Assembly (NCBI GenBank): GCA_009705865.1 | Contig: WLSJ01000003.1 | Span: 1 to 32,083 of the forward strand | DNA length: 32,083 nucleotides | Direction of reading: 5' to 3' | Source of the DNA: Actinomycetota bacterium | GTDB lineage: Bacteria; Actinomycetota; Acidimicrobiia; Acidimicrobiales; Ilumatobacteraceae | Shown: in pieces, positions 17,966-26,256 of the stretch | Layout of the letters: each line of letters begins with the position of its first letter | How positions within the stretch are numbered: position 1 is the first letter of the stretch | Translations under genes and position numbers: made by a program | The notes under the pieces: generated by a model | Databases searched by the model: none | What the model saw: the letters and a program-made list of their open reading frames with translations, nothing else | What the model was told of the DNA's origin: nothing

Positions 17966-18586
17966 GTGCCTCACAGTGCTTCGCCAACGTTCCCCGGTCT
18001 CGATCATGTGGTCGTTTCTGGCGGCACCCCTGCTGAATGGGCCGCGATGTCCGCAGTTGAATGGACACAACGTCTCGATGCACTGGCTGCGGGTGTCAAG
18101 AGCAGTAGAGCACATTGGGTAACTCTGTTGCCACACCACGGAACAGAACTGCAGCCTCATGAGTTGGCGCAATTTTCAGAATTGATATCAGCCACCGGAA
18201 AAGTTGTGTTGGAAGATGCAGGTTACGGCCAACGTTTTGTGTGGCATCGCACGGCGAAACAAAGCATCATTATTGATCCGTCCTCAGATGGTCATAGAAG
18301 GTTTGCATCAATCATTGAATCGATGCGCCAATCAGGAGTTGACCCAGACAGCATTGACGAAAACGCTTTGACTGAAGCTTTGCTAGCACCAGCAACTAAC
18401 GATGCTGATTTGGCAGTCATCTTGGGACCACCTGATCGAATGCCTGAATCAATGGTGTGGGAATTGGCGTACTGCGAAATCGTATTTCTTGATCTTGATT
18501 GGTCTGCGTTTACTGCGAATCATTTGGAATTGGCAATTGATGATTTCAATCGCCGTCATCGTCGTTTCGGCGGACTTGATTCGTGA
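17966..18586 (+). CDS. Divergent UppS-fold (NgBR-like) putative non-catalytic cis-prenyltransferase subunit
   Basis: Aligns by eye with UppS: HVVVSGGTPAEWA vs HVACIMDGNGRWA; AHWVTLLPHHGTE vs GWLTVFGFSTEN; C-terminal DLAVILGPPDRMPESMVWELAYCEIVFLDLDWSAFTANHLELAIDDFNRRHRRFGGLDS vs the DLLVRTSGExRxSNFxLWQ...WPDF...RRFGG region. Catalytic Asp and RTSGE are lost; RRFGG is kept. GTG start. Confidence 0.75.
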   Translation: MPHSASPTFPGLDHVVVSGGTPAEWAAMSAVEWTQRLDALAAGVKSSRAHWVTLLPHHGTELQPHELAQFSELISATGKVVLEDAGYGQRFVWHRTAKQSIIIDPSSDGHRRFASIIESMRQSGVDPDSIDENALTEALLAPATNDADLAVILGPPDRMPESMVWELAYCEIVFLDLDWSAFTANHLELAIDDFNRRHRRFGGLDS

Positions 18587-19302
18587 GCACCTATCGCGAT
18601 AAGGCCGTTGTGCTGGGGTCGTATAAATTTGGCGAAGCTGATCGAGTGGTGGTGTTGTTGACCGAAGAGCACGGCAAAGTACGTGCAGTTGCCAAGGGTG
18701 TTCGCAAGACGAGGTCATCGATAGGTGCGCGGCTTGAACCCATGAGCCATGTTGATGTGTCGCTTCGGTCTGGAAAAAATCTGGACACCATCGCTGAAGT
18801 GAAACTCATTCATACTCACTCTGCGTTACGTACTGATTTTGATCGATTGAATCAGGGACTTTCAATGTTGGAGGCCGTGAATAAATTGACTCCAGATCGA
18901 GAGCCGGTCCCGCACTTATTCGAAGTGTTGTCTCGCGCTCTTCATGCTCTAAACGAACGACATTCACCCTTGATGTTGGGAGCTTTCTATTGGCGTCTTT
19001 TGTCAATTGAAGGACACGGTCCACAAATTGATGCATGTGTTCGTTGTGGCGAGCAAGGCGACATCGTTGCCTTTGATGTTTTAGAAGGTGGCGGCCATTG
19101 TGCTGCGTGTCGCTCCGGGGTGCCGATATCGCAGCAAGCCCTCGACATTTTGCGAATGGTGCTTGGTGGGCGGATGAATGAGGCACTCGCATTGCCAGAA
19201 TCCCCAGCTGTGCATGAAGTGAGTCAACTGGCGATGGAGGCGATGGAAGCTCATCTTGAGCGCCGACTACGAAGCCTCGGAGTGTTCGACCGCCACTTGT
19301 AG
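18583..19302 (+). CDS. recO: DNA repair protein RecO
   Basis: STYRDKAVVLGSYKFGEADRVVVLLTEEHGKVRAVAKGVRKTRSSIGARLEPMSHVDVSL; zinc motif CVRCGEQ...CAACR. 4-bp overlap (GTGA) with the preceding gene. Confidence 0.95.
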   Translation: MSTYRDKAVVLGSYKFGEADRVVVLLTEEHGKVRAVAKGVRKTRSSIGARLEPMSHVDVSLRSGKNLDTIAEVKLIHTHSALRTDFDRLNQGLSMLEAVNKLTPDREPVPHLFEVLSRALHALNERHSPLMLGAFYWRLLSIEGHGPQIDACVRCGEQGDIVAFDVLEGGGHCAACRSGVPISQQALDILRMVLGGRMNEALALPESPAVHEVSQLAMEAMEAHLERRLRSLGVFDRHL

Positions 19303-19313
19303 GCTGAGAGGCT

Positions 19314-20621
19314 ATGCCAGCTAAAGATCTCGATCAGATTGTCAATCTGTGTAAGCGCCGCGGATTCGTTTTTCCTAGCGCTGAAATTTATGGAGGCTTT
19401 CGCTCGTCCTATGACTACGGCCCACTCGGGTCATTGATGTTGCGCAATGTCAAAGAGGCATGGGTTCGTACCATGGTGCAACAGCGCGACGACACGGTGC
19501 TTATTGACGCAGCCATTCTCGGGCCTCCTCAGGTGTTTGAAGCTTCAGGTCACCTAGAGAACTTTTCTGATCCACTTGTTGACTGCACAGTGTGTAAGCG
19601 TCGTTTTCGCGAGGACCATATTGAGACTCGTGACTGCCCGCAGGGAATGAAAGGTTGTGCGTTTACTGAATCTCGCGCCTTCAACTTGATGTTTAAGACC
19701 ACCGCTGGCCCCGTCGAAGGGTCTGGTGCAGATGTGTACTTGCGTCCTGAGACTGCGCAGGGAATGTTTCTGAACTTCGCAAATGTTCTTCAGACGAGCC
19801 GCAAGCGACCACCGTTTGGTATCGCTCAGGTCGGAAAGAGTTTCCGTAACGAAATCACACCCGGAAACTTCATTTTCCGTACGCGGGAATTTGAACAGAT
19901 GGAACTTGAATTCTTTGTTCCACCTGCCGATGGTCCTAAGTGGTACGAATACTGGTGCAAAGCACGGCTTGATTGGTATGTCGAATTGGGTATACCGGCC
20001 GAAATGTTGCGAATCCGTGCACATGATGCTGATGAGTTGTCGCACTATTCAGCAGGCACGAGTGATGTTGAATTCATGTTCCCTTGGGGTTGGGGAGAAT
20101 TGGAAGGCATCGCGCAGCGGACCGACTTCGACCTCACTCAGCACGCAAATGCTTCCGGTCAAAAGTTGGACTTTTTTGATCAGGCCACGAACGAAAGATA
20201 TGTGCCATTCGTTGTTGAACCGGCTGCCGGAGCTAACCGCACTATGGCGGCGTTCCTTCTGGCTGCATACGACGAAGACATAGTTAACGACGAGCCACGT
20301 ACCGTGCTTCGTTTGCACCCACGTCTTGCGCCCTACAAGGTGGCGGTGTTGCCGCTGTCGAAGAAAGACACGTTGTCACCACTTGCTCGCGAGATTTATG
20401 GCACCTTGTCCCAGAGGTACATGTGTGATTACGACGAAACTCAAGCAATCGGACGCCGTTATCGCAGACAAGATGAAATCGGAACGCCTTTGTGTGTCAC
20501 TGTCGATTTTGACTCTCTTGAAGACAATGCAGTCACAATTCGTCATCGTGACTCAACAGAGCAAGTTCGGGTGCCGATTGCGAGCCTGTTGGCAGAAGTG
20601 ACTTCAATTCTCGGCTTTTAG
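19314..20621 (+). CDS. glyS: Glycyl-tRNA synthetase (dimeric type)
   Basis: LCKRRGFVFPSAEIYGGFRSSYDYGPLGSLMLRNVKEAW; RPETAQGMFLNFANVL; FGIAQVGKSFRNEITPGNFIFRTREFEQMELEFF; C-terminal anticodon-binding domain. Confidence 0.97.
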   Translation: MPAKDLDQIVNLCKRRGFVFPSAEIYGGFRSSYDYGPLGSLMLRNVKEAWVRTMVQQRDDTVLIDAAILGPPQVFEASGHLENFSDPLVDCTVCKRRFREDHIETRDCPQGMKGCAFTESRAFNLMFKTTAGPVEGSGADVYLRPETAQGMFLNFANVLQTSRKRPPFGIAQVGKSFRNEITPGNFIFRTREFEQMELEFFVPPADGPKWYEYWCKARLDWYVELGIPAEMLRIRAHDADELSHYSAGTSDVEFMFPWGWGELEGIAQRTDFDLTQHANASGQKLDFFDQATNERYVPFVVEPAAGANRTMAAFLLAAYDEDIVNDEPRTVLRLHPRLAPYKVAVLPLSKKDTLSPLAREIYGTLSQRYMCDYDETQAIGRRYRRQDEIGTPLCVTVDFDSLEDNAVTIRHRDSTEQVRVPIASLLAEVTSILGF

Positions 20622-20687
20622 CTGCACATAGTTGGCGTGTAATGTCACTATGTCGAATTGGCGTCACGCCAGAAAGAATGGACCATC

Positions 20688-20993
20688 ATGAGCACTGTCG
20701 CACTGCTAGCAAAGCTTCCCGCCGCTGAAGGAAAGGGCGCAGAACTGGCTGAAGCCTTCAAGGCGGCTTTCGAGCACGTCAATAAGGAATCCGGCACTCG
20801 CATGTATGTACTTCATGCTGATGCATCAAATGCTGACATTCTCTGGATCTACGAAATCTATGAGAACCAAGATGCAATGAACGCACATATGACAGCTGAT
20901 TGGTTCGGACCATTCAGCAAGACTCTGGCGCCATTCATGGGTGGACGTCCAGAGATGTTCTTCTTGACACCTCTTGGCGGCAAGGGTCTCTAG
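20688..20993 (+). CDS. Antibiotic biosynthesis monooxygenase (ABM)-like small protein
   Basis: MSTVALLAKLPAAEGKGAELAEAFKAAFEHVNKESGTRMYVLHAD...WIYEIYENQDAMNAHM: dimeric alpha/beta-barrel ABM pattern; start at 20688 preferred over 20658. Confidence 0.75.
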   Translation: MSTVALLAKLPAAEGKGAELAEAFKAAFEHVNKESGTRMYVLHADASNADILWIYEIYENQDAMNAHMTADWFGPFSKTLAPFMGGRPEMFFLTPLGGKGL

Positions 20994-21019
20994 TCCTACT
21001 GCGGTGGGTGCATATCGCT

Positions 21020-21799
21020 ATGGCACGCACATATCTTGATGACATTGTCGCTTGGCATCGTCAACGCGCACGTGAAGATGCACGATCTTTTGATTCTTTG
21101 TTAGAAGCTGCTCAGCAGTGCGTGCCGACGCGCGGTTTCATATCGAACATTCGTGCTACGCCGCATCTCGCAGTGATCGCCGAAATCAAGCGCAAGTCAC
21201 CGTCAAAAGGTGATTTGAATATCTCTCTAGACCCCGCTGAACTAGCGCTGCAGTATCAACGAGGCGGCGCATCGTGTTTATCGGTATTAACCGACAGTCA
21301 ACATTTTGGTGGTTCTGAATCAGATTTGCGCACAGCTCATGACGCCTGCACTCTTCCAGTTATTCGCAAGGACTTTACGGTCGATGCCAGAGACATTTGT
21401 GATGCACGAGTTATGGGCGCTGACTGTGTCTTGTTGATAGCAGCGGTTTTATCGAAAGACGAACTTATCAATTTTCTAGAAGTGTGCCGAGCTGTCGACA
21501 TTGATGCATTGGTTGAAGTTCATGATGAGGCTGAACTTGACCTGGCACTCGGTGCCGGCGCCACAATTGTGGGGGTTAATCAGCGAGACCTAGTGACTTT
21601 TGCAGTTGATCAAGATCGAGCAGTGCGTATGGCTCCACTTATTCCTCATCACGTTGTCAAGGTCGCTGAATCAGGGGTTCGTGGTCGCAATGACGCATTG
21701 GCTCTTCGTAGTGCGGGATATGACGCGATTCTTGTCGGAGAGCATCTGGTGACCTCAATTGACCCAGGTGCGGCGCTGACTGACCTGTGCGTTGATTAA
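21020..21799 (+). CDS. trpC: Indole-3-glycerol phosphate synthase
   Basis: PHLAVIAEIKRKSPSKGDL, GGASCLSVLTDSQHFGGS, PVIRKDFTVDARDI, GVNQRDLVTF, VAESGVRGRNDA. Confidence 0.97.
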   Translation: MARTYLDDIVAWHRQRAREDARSFDSLLEAAQQCVPTRGFISNIRATPHLAVIAEIKRKSPSKGDLNISLDPAELALQYQRGGASCLSVLTDSQHFGGSESDLRTAHDACTLPVIRKDFTVDARDICDARVMGADCVLLIAAVLSKDELINFLEVCRAVDIDALVEVHDEAELDLALGAGATIVGVNQRDLVTFAVDQDRAVRMAPLIPHHVVKVAESGVRGRNDALALRSAGYDAILVGEHLVTSIDPGAALTDLCVD

Positions 21800-21827
21800 G
21801 AGGCTTCGTCGCAGTTCTTAGTGGGAC

Positions 21828-21833
21828 TAAGGT
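21828..21833 (+). promoter_or_regulatory. Putative -10 element for leaderless trpF transcript
   Basis: TAAGGT-N6-ATG(21840). Confidence 0.4.
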
Positions 21834-21839
21834 TGGGTC

Positions 21840-22493
21840 ATGTTCGTAAAGATCTGTGGCATCACCAATGAAGACGATGCCCTTCTCGCTGTGGCGCTGG
21901 GGGCTGACGCAGTCGGCTTTGTCTTTGCTCCGTCAGTTCGACAAATAGCAGTGCAAAAGGTGTACGACATTACGCGACGCCTTCCGCCAGAGGTGTTGAC
22001 CGTTGGTGTCTTTCGTGATGAACATCCGAAGCGAGTGATTGAAATGGTGCAGTCGAGCGGGATTAAGGCAGCTCAGTTGCACGGACATGAGTCCCCAGCT
22101 GACGTAGCTGCAGTATCTCTTCATGTACGCACGGTGATCAAGGCTGTTACGGCAGGAACGATTGACGCGACACGAGCAGGAGACTTTGCAACAAAGATGA
22201 TTCTTGTCGATGCCCCAGAGCCAGGGTCTGGGGAAGTTTTCGATTGGAAGATGGCAGCTGAATTGCCTGAGGGTCTCCATCTTATTTTGGCTGGCGGCTT
22301 AACGCCCGAGAACGTAGCCAACGGCATTTCAATCGTTCGGCCATGGGGAGTAGATGTCAGTAGTGGCGTTGAATCTCAACCTGGGCGCAAGGATCCGATT
22401 CTGATGAAGCGATTTATAGAAAATGCCAAGGCTGCTGAGCCGGCAGAATATGACGGCGGCACTTTTATTCCTTATGACTGGCGTGACGAATGA
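21840..22493 (+). CDS. trpF: Phosphoribosylanthranilate isomerase
   Basis: MFVKICGITNEDDALLAVALGADAVGFVFAPSVRQI; VGVFRDE; AAQLHGHES; LAGGLTPENV; GVDVSSGVESQPGRKD. Confidence 0.96.
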   Translation: MFVKICGITNEDDALLAVALGADAVGFVFAPSVRQIAVQKVYDITRRLPPEVLTVGVFRDEHPKRVIEMVQSSGIKAAQLHGHESPADVAAVSLHVRTVIKAVTAGTIDATRAGDFATKMILVDAPEPGSGEVFDWKMAAELPEGLHLILAGGLTPENVANGISIVRPWGVDVSSGVESQPGRKDPILMKRFIENAKAAEPAEYDGGTFIPYDWRDE

Positions 22494-22544
22494 CATCTAC
22501 CAATTGGTGATGTGATTTCTGACAATTCGTGGTGGAATAAGAGG

Positions 22545-23711
22545 ATGTCAATTCTTCAGACTCCTGGTTCCGACGGCCGCTTCGGCGAGTTCGGCGGCCG
22601 ATTTGTGCCAGAGACTCTGGTACCTGCGTGTCAGGAATTGGAACATGCGTTTTCAGATGCATGGAATGACCCGATGTTTCGAGCTGACCTAGATCAGTTA
22701 CTTCGTGAGTACGCAGGCCGCCCGAGCATGGTAACGGAATGTCACAACCTCGGGTCGGAATTGGGTATCCGTCTATTTCTGAAACGTGAAGACCTAAACC
22801 ACACCGGTTCACACAAGATCAACAACGTTCTTGGACAAGTGCTGCTCGCTAAGCGGATGGGTAAGAAGCGCATTGTTGCCGAAACTGGTGCTGGTCAACA
22901 TGGAGTTGCATCGGCCACTGCCGCAGCTCTGCTTGGTCTTGAGTGCAAGGTGTACATGGGCGAAGTTGATACCGAGCGTCAAGAGTTGAATGTTTTCCGA
23001 ATGCGATTGCTTGGTGCTGAAGTGGAAGCTGTTACTTCAGGAAGTCGCACATTAAAAGATGCAGTGAACGAAGCGATGCGCGATTGGGTTGCATCGGTTG
23101 AGACCACGCACTATTGCCTTGGATCAGTCATGGGCCCTCATCCGTATCCATTTATGGTGCGCCAGTTTCACCGCGTCATCGGCGACGAAGCATTCGAGCA
23201 AATGAACGACGTGCTCGGTACTAGTCCTGATTATGTCGTGGCATGCGTTGGCGGTGGTTCTAATGCCATGGGAATTTTCTCGGGCTTCGTCGATACGCCA
23301 GCACAATTGATTGGCGTCGAGCCTGCAGGTGGAGCAGCTGTTGGTCGCGGACAACCAGGTGTTGTGCACGGTATGAAGAGTTATCTGATGCAAGATGAAT
23401 ATGGTCAAGTGTCAGAAGCACACAGTATTTCTGCTGGATTGGATTACCCAGGTGTGGGACCAGAACATTCGTATCTTGCATCTATCGGACGAGCGCAATA
23501 TCCGACTGTTACAGATGACGAAGTAATTGCTGCATTCCAGTTGATGGCGCGTTCCGAGGGAATTATTCCGGCGCTCGAATGCGCCCATGCAATGGCGTGG
23601 ATCAGCAGAGAAGCTCCGAACATGCAGGGAAAGACAGTTCTGATGAATTTGTCTGGTCGCGGCGACAAAGATGTAGGCCAGATGATGTCGATACTCGGCG
23701 ACGTCATATGA
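22545..23711 (+). CDS. trpB: Tryptophan synthase beta chain
   Basis: [73 protein letters not shown] upstream of ATG 22545. Confidence 0.97.
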   Translation: MSILQTPGSDGRFGEFGGRFVPETLVPACQELEHAFSDAWNDPMFRADLDQLLREYAGRPSMVTECHNLGSELGIRLFLKREDLNHTGSHKINNVLGQVLLAKRMGKKRIVAETGAGQHGVASATAAALLGLECKVYMGEVDTERQELNVFRMRLLGAEVEAVTSGSRTLKDAVNEAMRDWVASVETTHYCLGSVMGPHPYPFMVRQFHRVIGDEAFEQMNDVLGTSPDYVVACVGGGSNAMGIFSGFVDTPAQLIGVEPAGGAAVGRGQPGVVHGMKSYLMQDEYGQVSEAHSISAGLDYPGVGPEHSYLASIGRAQYPTVTDDEVIAAFQLMARSEGIIPALECAHAMAWISREAPNMQGKTVLMNLSGRGDKDVGQMMSILGDVI

Positions 23712-24487
23712 GCGGACGGCTCGAAGCGGCGATGCGGTCTCGCATTGATGGCGGCGGCAAATGTTTAGTCCCGTACATCACTGGCGGATATCCCGGTTGG
23801 ATGGATGCAGTGCGAGCATGTGCCGCCAATGGTGCTGACGCAATAGAAATCGGAATTCCGTTTTCTGATCCTGTGATGGATGGGCCGATCATTCAGCAAG
23901 CGTCACAGACAGCATTAGATGGTGGTGCAACTCCTGTATCCATTCTTCATGATGTTCGTTCATTAGATGTAGGTATTCCACTTGCGGTGATGTGTTACTA
24001 CAACACTGTATTTCATGCAGGCCACGAGCGGTTTGCTCACGACCTTGCATCAGCCGGAATCTCAGCAGCGATTGTGCCTGATCTTCCGCTTGAAGAAGCA
24101 GGCGACTGGTGTGCTGCGGCTGATGCAGCCGGAATTGAGACCGTCATGCTTGCTGCGCCAACAGCTCCCGATGAACGACTTCCTCGTGTTGCTGAAAGAG
24201 CTCGTGGGTTCGTGTACTCAGTCGGACTACTTGGTGTGACCGGAGAGCGGGCGGCGCTTGCTCTAACCGCAACAACCCTTGCGGCCAGGGTTAAGAAAAT
24301 TACGACTAAGCCGGTCCTTATCGGAGTCGGAGTCTCGAATGCTCAACAAGCTGTAGAAGCAAGCCGAGTGGCTGACGGAGTCATCATGGGTGCGTCTGTT
24401 GTTCGCCGAATGATTGATGGTGGTGCAGATTCTGTGGGGGAGTTCATCGCAGAAGTCCGCCACGCACTTGACGGCGCCACGTGGTAA
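23708..24487 (+). CDS. trpA: Tryptophan synthase alpha chain
   Basis: [65 protein letters not shown] overlap with trpB. Confidence 0.96.
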   Translation: MSGRLEAAMRSRIDGGGKCLVPYITGGYPGWMDAVRACAANGADAIEIGIPFSDPVMDGPIIQQASQTALDGGATPVSILHDVRSLDVGIPLAVMCYYNTVFHAGHERFAHDLASAGISAAIVPDLPLEEAGDWCAAADAAGIETVMLAAPTAPDERLPRVAERARGFVYSVGLLGVTGERAALALTATTLAARVKKITTKPVLIGVGVSNAQQAVEASRVADGVIMGASVVRRMIDGGADSVGEFIAEVRHALDGATW

Positions 24488-24801
24488 ATATCTTCGGCGA
24501 AGGAATCTGTGAGCTGTGTCAGGCGGCGAAAATGTCTGAGTGGTTCTATGAAGATGACGAGTGCTGGATAGCCGAATGCGAGAGTTGCTCTGTGCCCATG
24601 GTGGTGTGGCGAGAACACAATGCCTTCCCTGACGAGGATGTAAAAACGCGTCTTCATGAGAGGTTGGCAGAGATTGTCTCTGAATTCTTTACCTTCGAGA
24701 TGCGTATCGATGATGACATGCGCACAATTCCTGACCACTACCACGCTCATGCGCGTCCGAAAAAGGGTTTTTTCGGTCATGGAATGCGTAAACCGACCTA
24801 A
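24481..24801 (+). CDS. Uncharacterised Cys/His-rich (putative zinc-binding) protein
   Basis: CELCQAAKMSEWFYEDDECWIAECESCSVPMVVWREH plus IPDHYHAHARPKKG; two CxxC pairs and an HxHxH string; translationally coupled to trpA. Confidence 0.75.
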   Translation: MVNIFGEGICELCQAAKMSEWFYEDDECWIAECESCSVPMVVWREHNAFPDEDVKTRLHERLAEIVSEFFTFEMRIDDDMRTIPDHYHAHARPKKGFFGHGMRKPT

Positions 24802-24810
24802 CTAAAGAAC

Positions 24811-24816
24811 TACCGT
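24811..24816 (+). promoter_or_regulatory. Putative -10 element for leaderless bcp transcript
   Basis: TACCGT-N6-ATG(24823). Confidence 0.4.
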
Positions 24817-24822
24817 TACAGA

Positions 24823-25272
24823 ATGTTGACTGACGGCTCCAAGGCACCGAAGATTGAATTACTCGATCAAAATGGGAAAAAGTTCTCACTAACTTCAATG
24901 GGAAAGAAAAAGGTATTGGTTTACTTCTACCCAAAGGCAGATACTCCTGGTTGCACCACACAGTCATGCGGACTGCGTGATATCAAGGACGACATTGGTC
25001 GAACTGTGATCGTAGGGATTAGCCCTGACAAACCCGAAAAGCAAAAGAAATTCGATGACAAATACGAACTTGGTTTTACATTGCTTGCTGATACAGAACA
25101 TGTTGTAGCTGAAGCGTTCGATGTGTGGAAAGAGAAATCCATGTACGGCAAAAAGTACATGGGCATTGTTCGGTCCGCTTTTCTTATTCAGGACGGAATT
25201 GTTCTGAATGCGTGGTACAAGGTCTCGCCGGCAGATACTCCAACGAACTTGTTGAAGGAATTGAAGAAATGA
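24823..25272 (+). CDS. bcp: Thioredoxin-dependent peroxiredoxin, BCP/AhpC-TSA family
   Basis: LTDGSKAPKIELLDQNGKKFSL; VLVYFYPKADTPGCTTQSCGLRD; GISPDKPEKQKKF. Confidence 0.95.
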   Translation: MLTDGSKAPKIELLDQNGKKFSLTSMGKKKVLVYFYPKADTPGCTTQSCGLRDIKDDIGRTVIVGISPDKPEKQKKFDDKYELGFTLLADTEHVVAEAFDVWKEKSMYGKKYMGIVRSAFLIQDGIVLNAWYKVSPADTPTNLLKELKK

Positions 25273-25697
25273 GTGCGTTTCCGTTGCCCATTGATGTGTT
25301 GCCACATCGCCCTCCGTTCCTTTTTATTGACCGTGTGACATCTCTTGAAGTGGGAGTCAACGCAATTGGTCACTGGAAACTCACTGGCGATGAATGGTTC
25401 TTTCCTGGCCATTTTCCGGGTCGGCCCACGTTGCCAGGCGTGTTGATGTGTGAAGCCATTGCTCAATTGGGCGCTTATGCGCTGTTGACAGATCCGTTGC
25501 ATCAGTCGAAGCTCCCGCTGTTTGGTGGGCTTGATGGCGCTCGCTTTCGTCGTCAGGTTGGCCCAGGCGATGAATTGGAATTGCAGGCAACACTTGGTCG
25601 TATCAGTGCTCGTGGCGGCAAGGGTTCTGGCCGGGCCTTACTCAACGGCAAGGTCGCGTGCGAATGCGACTTGATGTTCGTTCTTGTTGATCGGTAA
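25269..25697 (+). CDS. fabZ: 3-Hydroxyacyl-[ACP] dehydratase FabZ-like
   Basis: VLPHRPPFLFIDRV; WFFPGHFPGRPTLPGVLMCEAIAQLGAYALL; FGGLDGARFRRQVGPGDEL; ATGA overlap with bcp. Confidence 0.92.
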   Translation: MSAFPLPIDVLPHRPPFLFIDRVTSLEVGVNAIGHWKLTGDEWFFPGHFPGRPTLPGVLMCEAIAQLGAYALLTDPLHQSKLPLFGGLDGARFRRQVGPGDELELQATLGRISARGGKGSGRALLNGKVACECDLMFVLVDR

Positions 25698-25701
25698 GTA
25701 C

Positions 25702-26256
25702 ATGAGACAGGTGTCTGTCGGTCCCGAATCATTGCAAGTGGGTGACTATGTTGTGCGCAAGTACGAGCCATCAGATGCTCCCGCTTTGGTGGAAGCCGTC
25801 ACCGCAAGCTGTGAACACCTTCGGCCATGGATGCCATGGATCAAGTTTGAACCACAAACTGTGACGCAACGTGAAGTGTTAATCAAGACTTGGAGCAAAG
25901 CGTGGGAAAATTGCACAGAGTTCGTGATGGGCATCTTCTTGGGAAGTCGCGTGGTTGGCGGAACTGGCCTGCACCTGCGTGGAGACATCAACACGGTGGA
26001 AATTGGCTATTGGGTTCATGTTGATTTCGTTGGCAAAGGAATCGCTACTGAGGTTTCACGAATATTGACAGAGACTGCATTTTCAATCTGGCCCGAAATT
26101 GACATTGTTGAAATACATCACGATGAAGCAAATGTCGCATCGGGAAAGGTCCCAGACCGGTTGGGATTTGAGCATGTCTCTACAGGGCAGAGAGAACCTG
26201 AAGCACCTGCTGAAAGCGGAGTGATGTATCGCTGGGAAAAGAAACGGCCGAAATAG
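25702..26256 (+). CDS. GNAT-family N-acetyltransferase (RimJ/RimL-like)
   Basis: VVRKYEPSDAPALVEAVTASCEHLRPWMPWI; EIGYWVHVDFVGKGIATEVSRILTETAF; IHHDEANVASGKVPDRLGFEH. Confidence 0.9.
   Translation: MRQVSVGPESLQVGDYVVRKYEPSDAPALVEAVTASCEHLRPWMPWIKFEPQTVTQREVLIKTWSKAWENCTEFVMGIFLGSRVVGGTGLHLRGDINTVEIGYWVHVDFVGKGIATEVSRILTETAFSIWPEIDIVEIHHDEANVASGKVPDRLGFEHVSTGQREPEAPAESGVMYRWEKKRPK

Noticed and set aside
19554-20045. 163-aa minus-strand ORF inside glyS, plus 20049-20318 (-) and 19783-20283 (+)
   Set aside because: All overlap the strongly supported GlyRS frame and show no family signatures.
20688-24801. Complete tryptophan operon
   Set aside because: Only trpC, trpF, trpB and trpA are present; trpE, trpG and trpD are not in the window.
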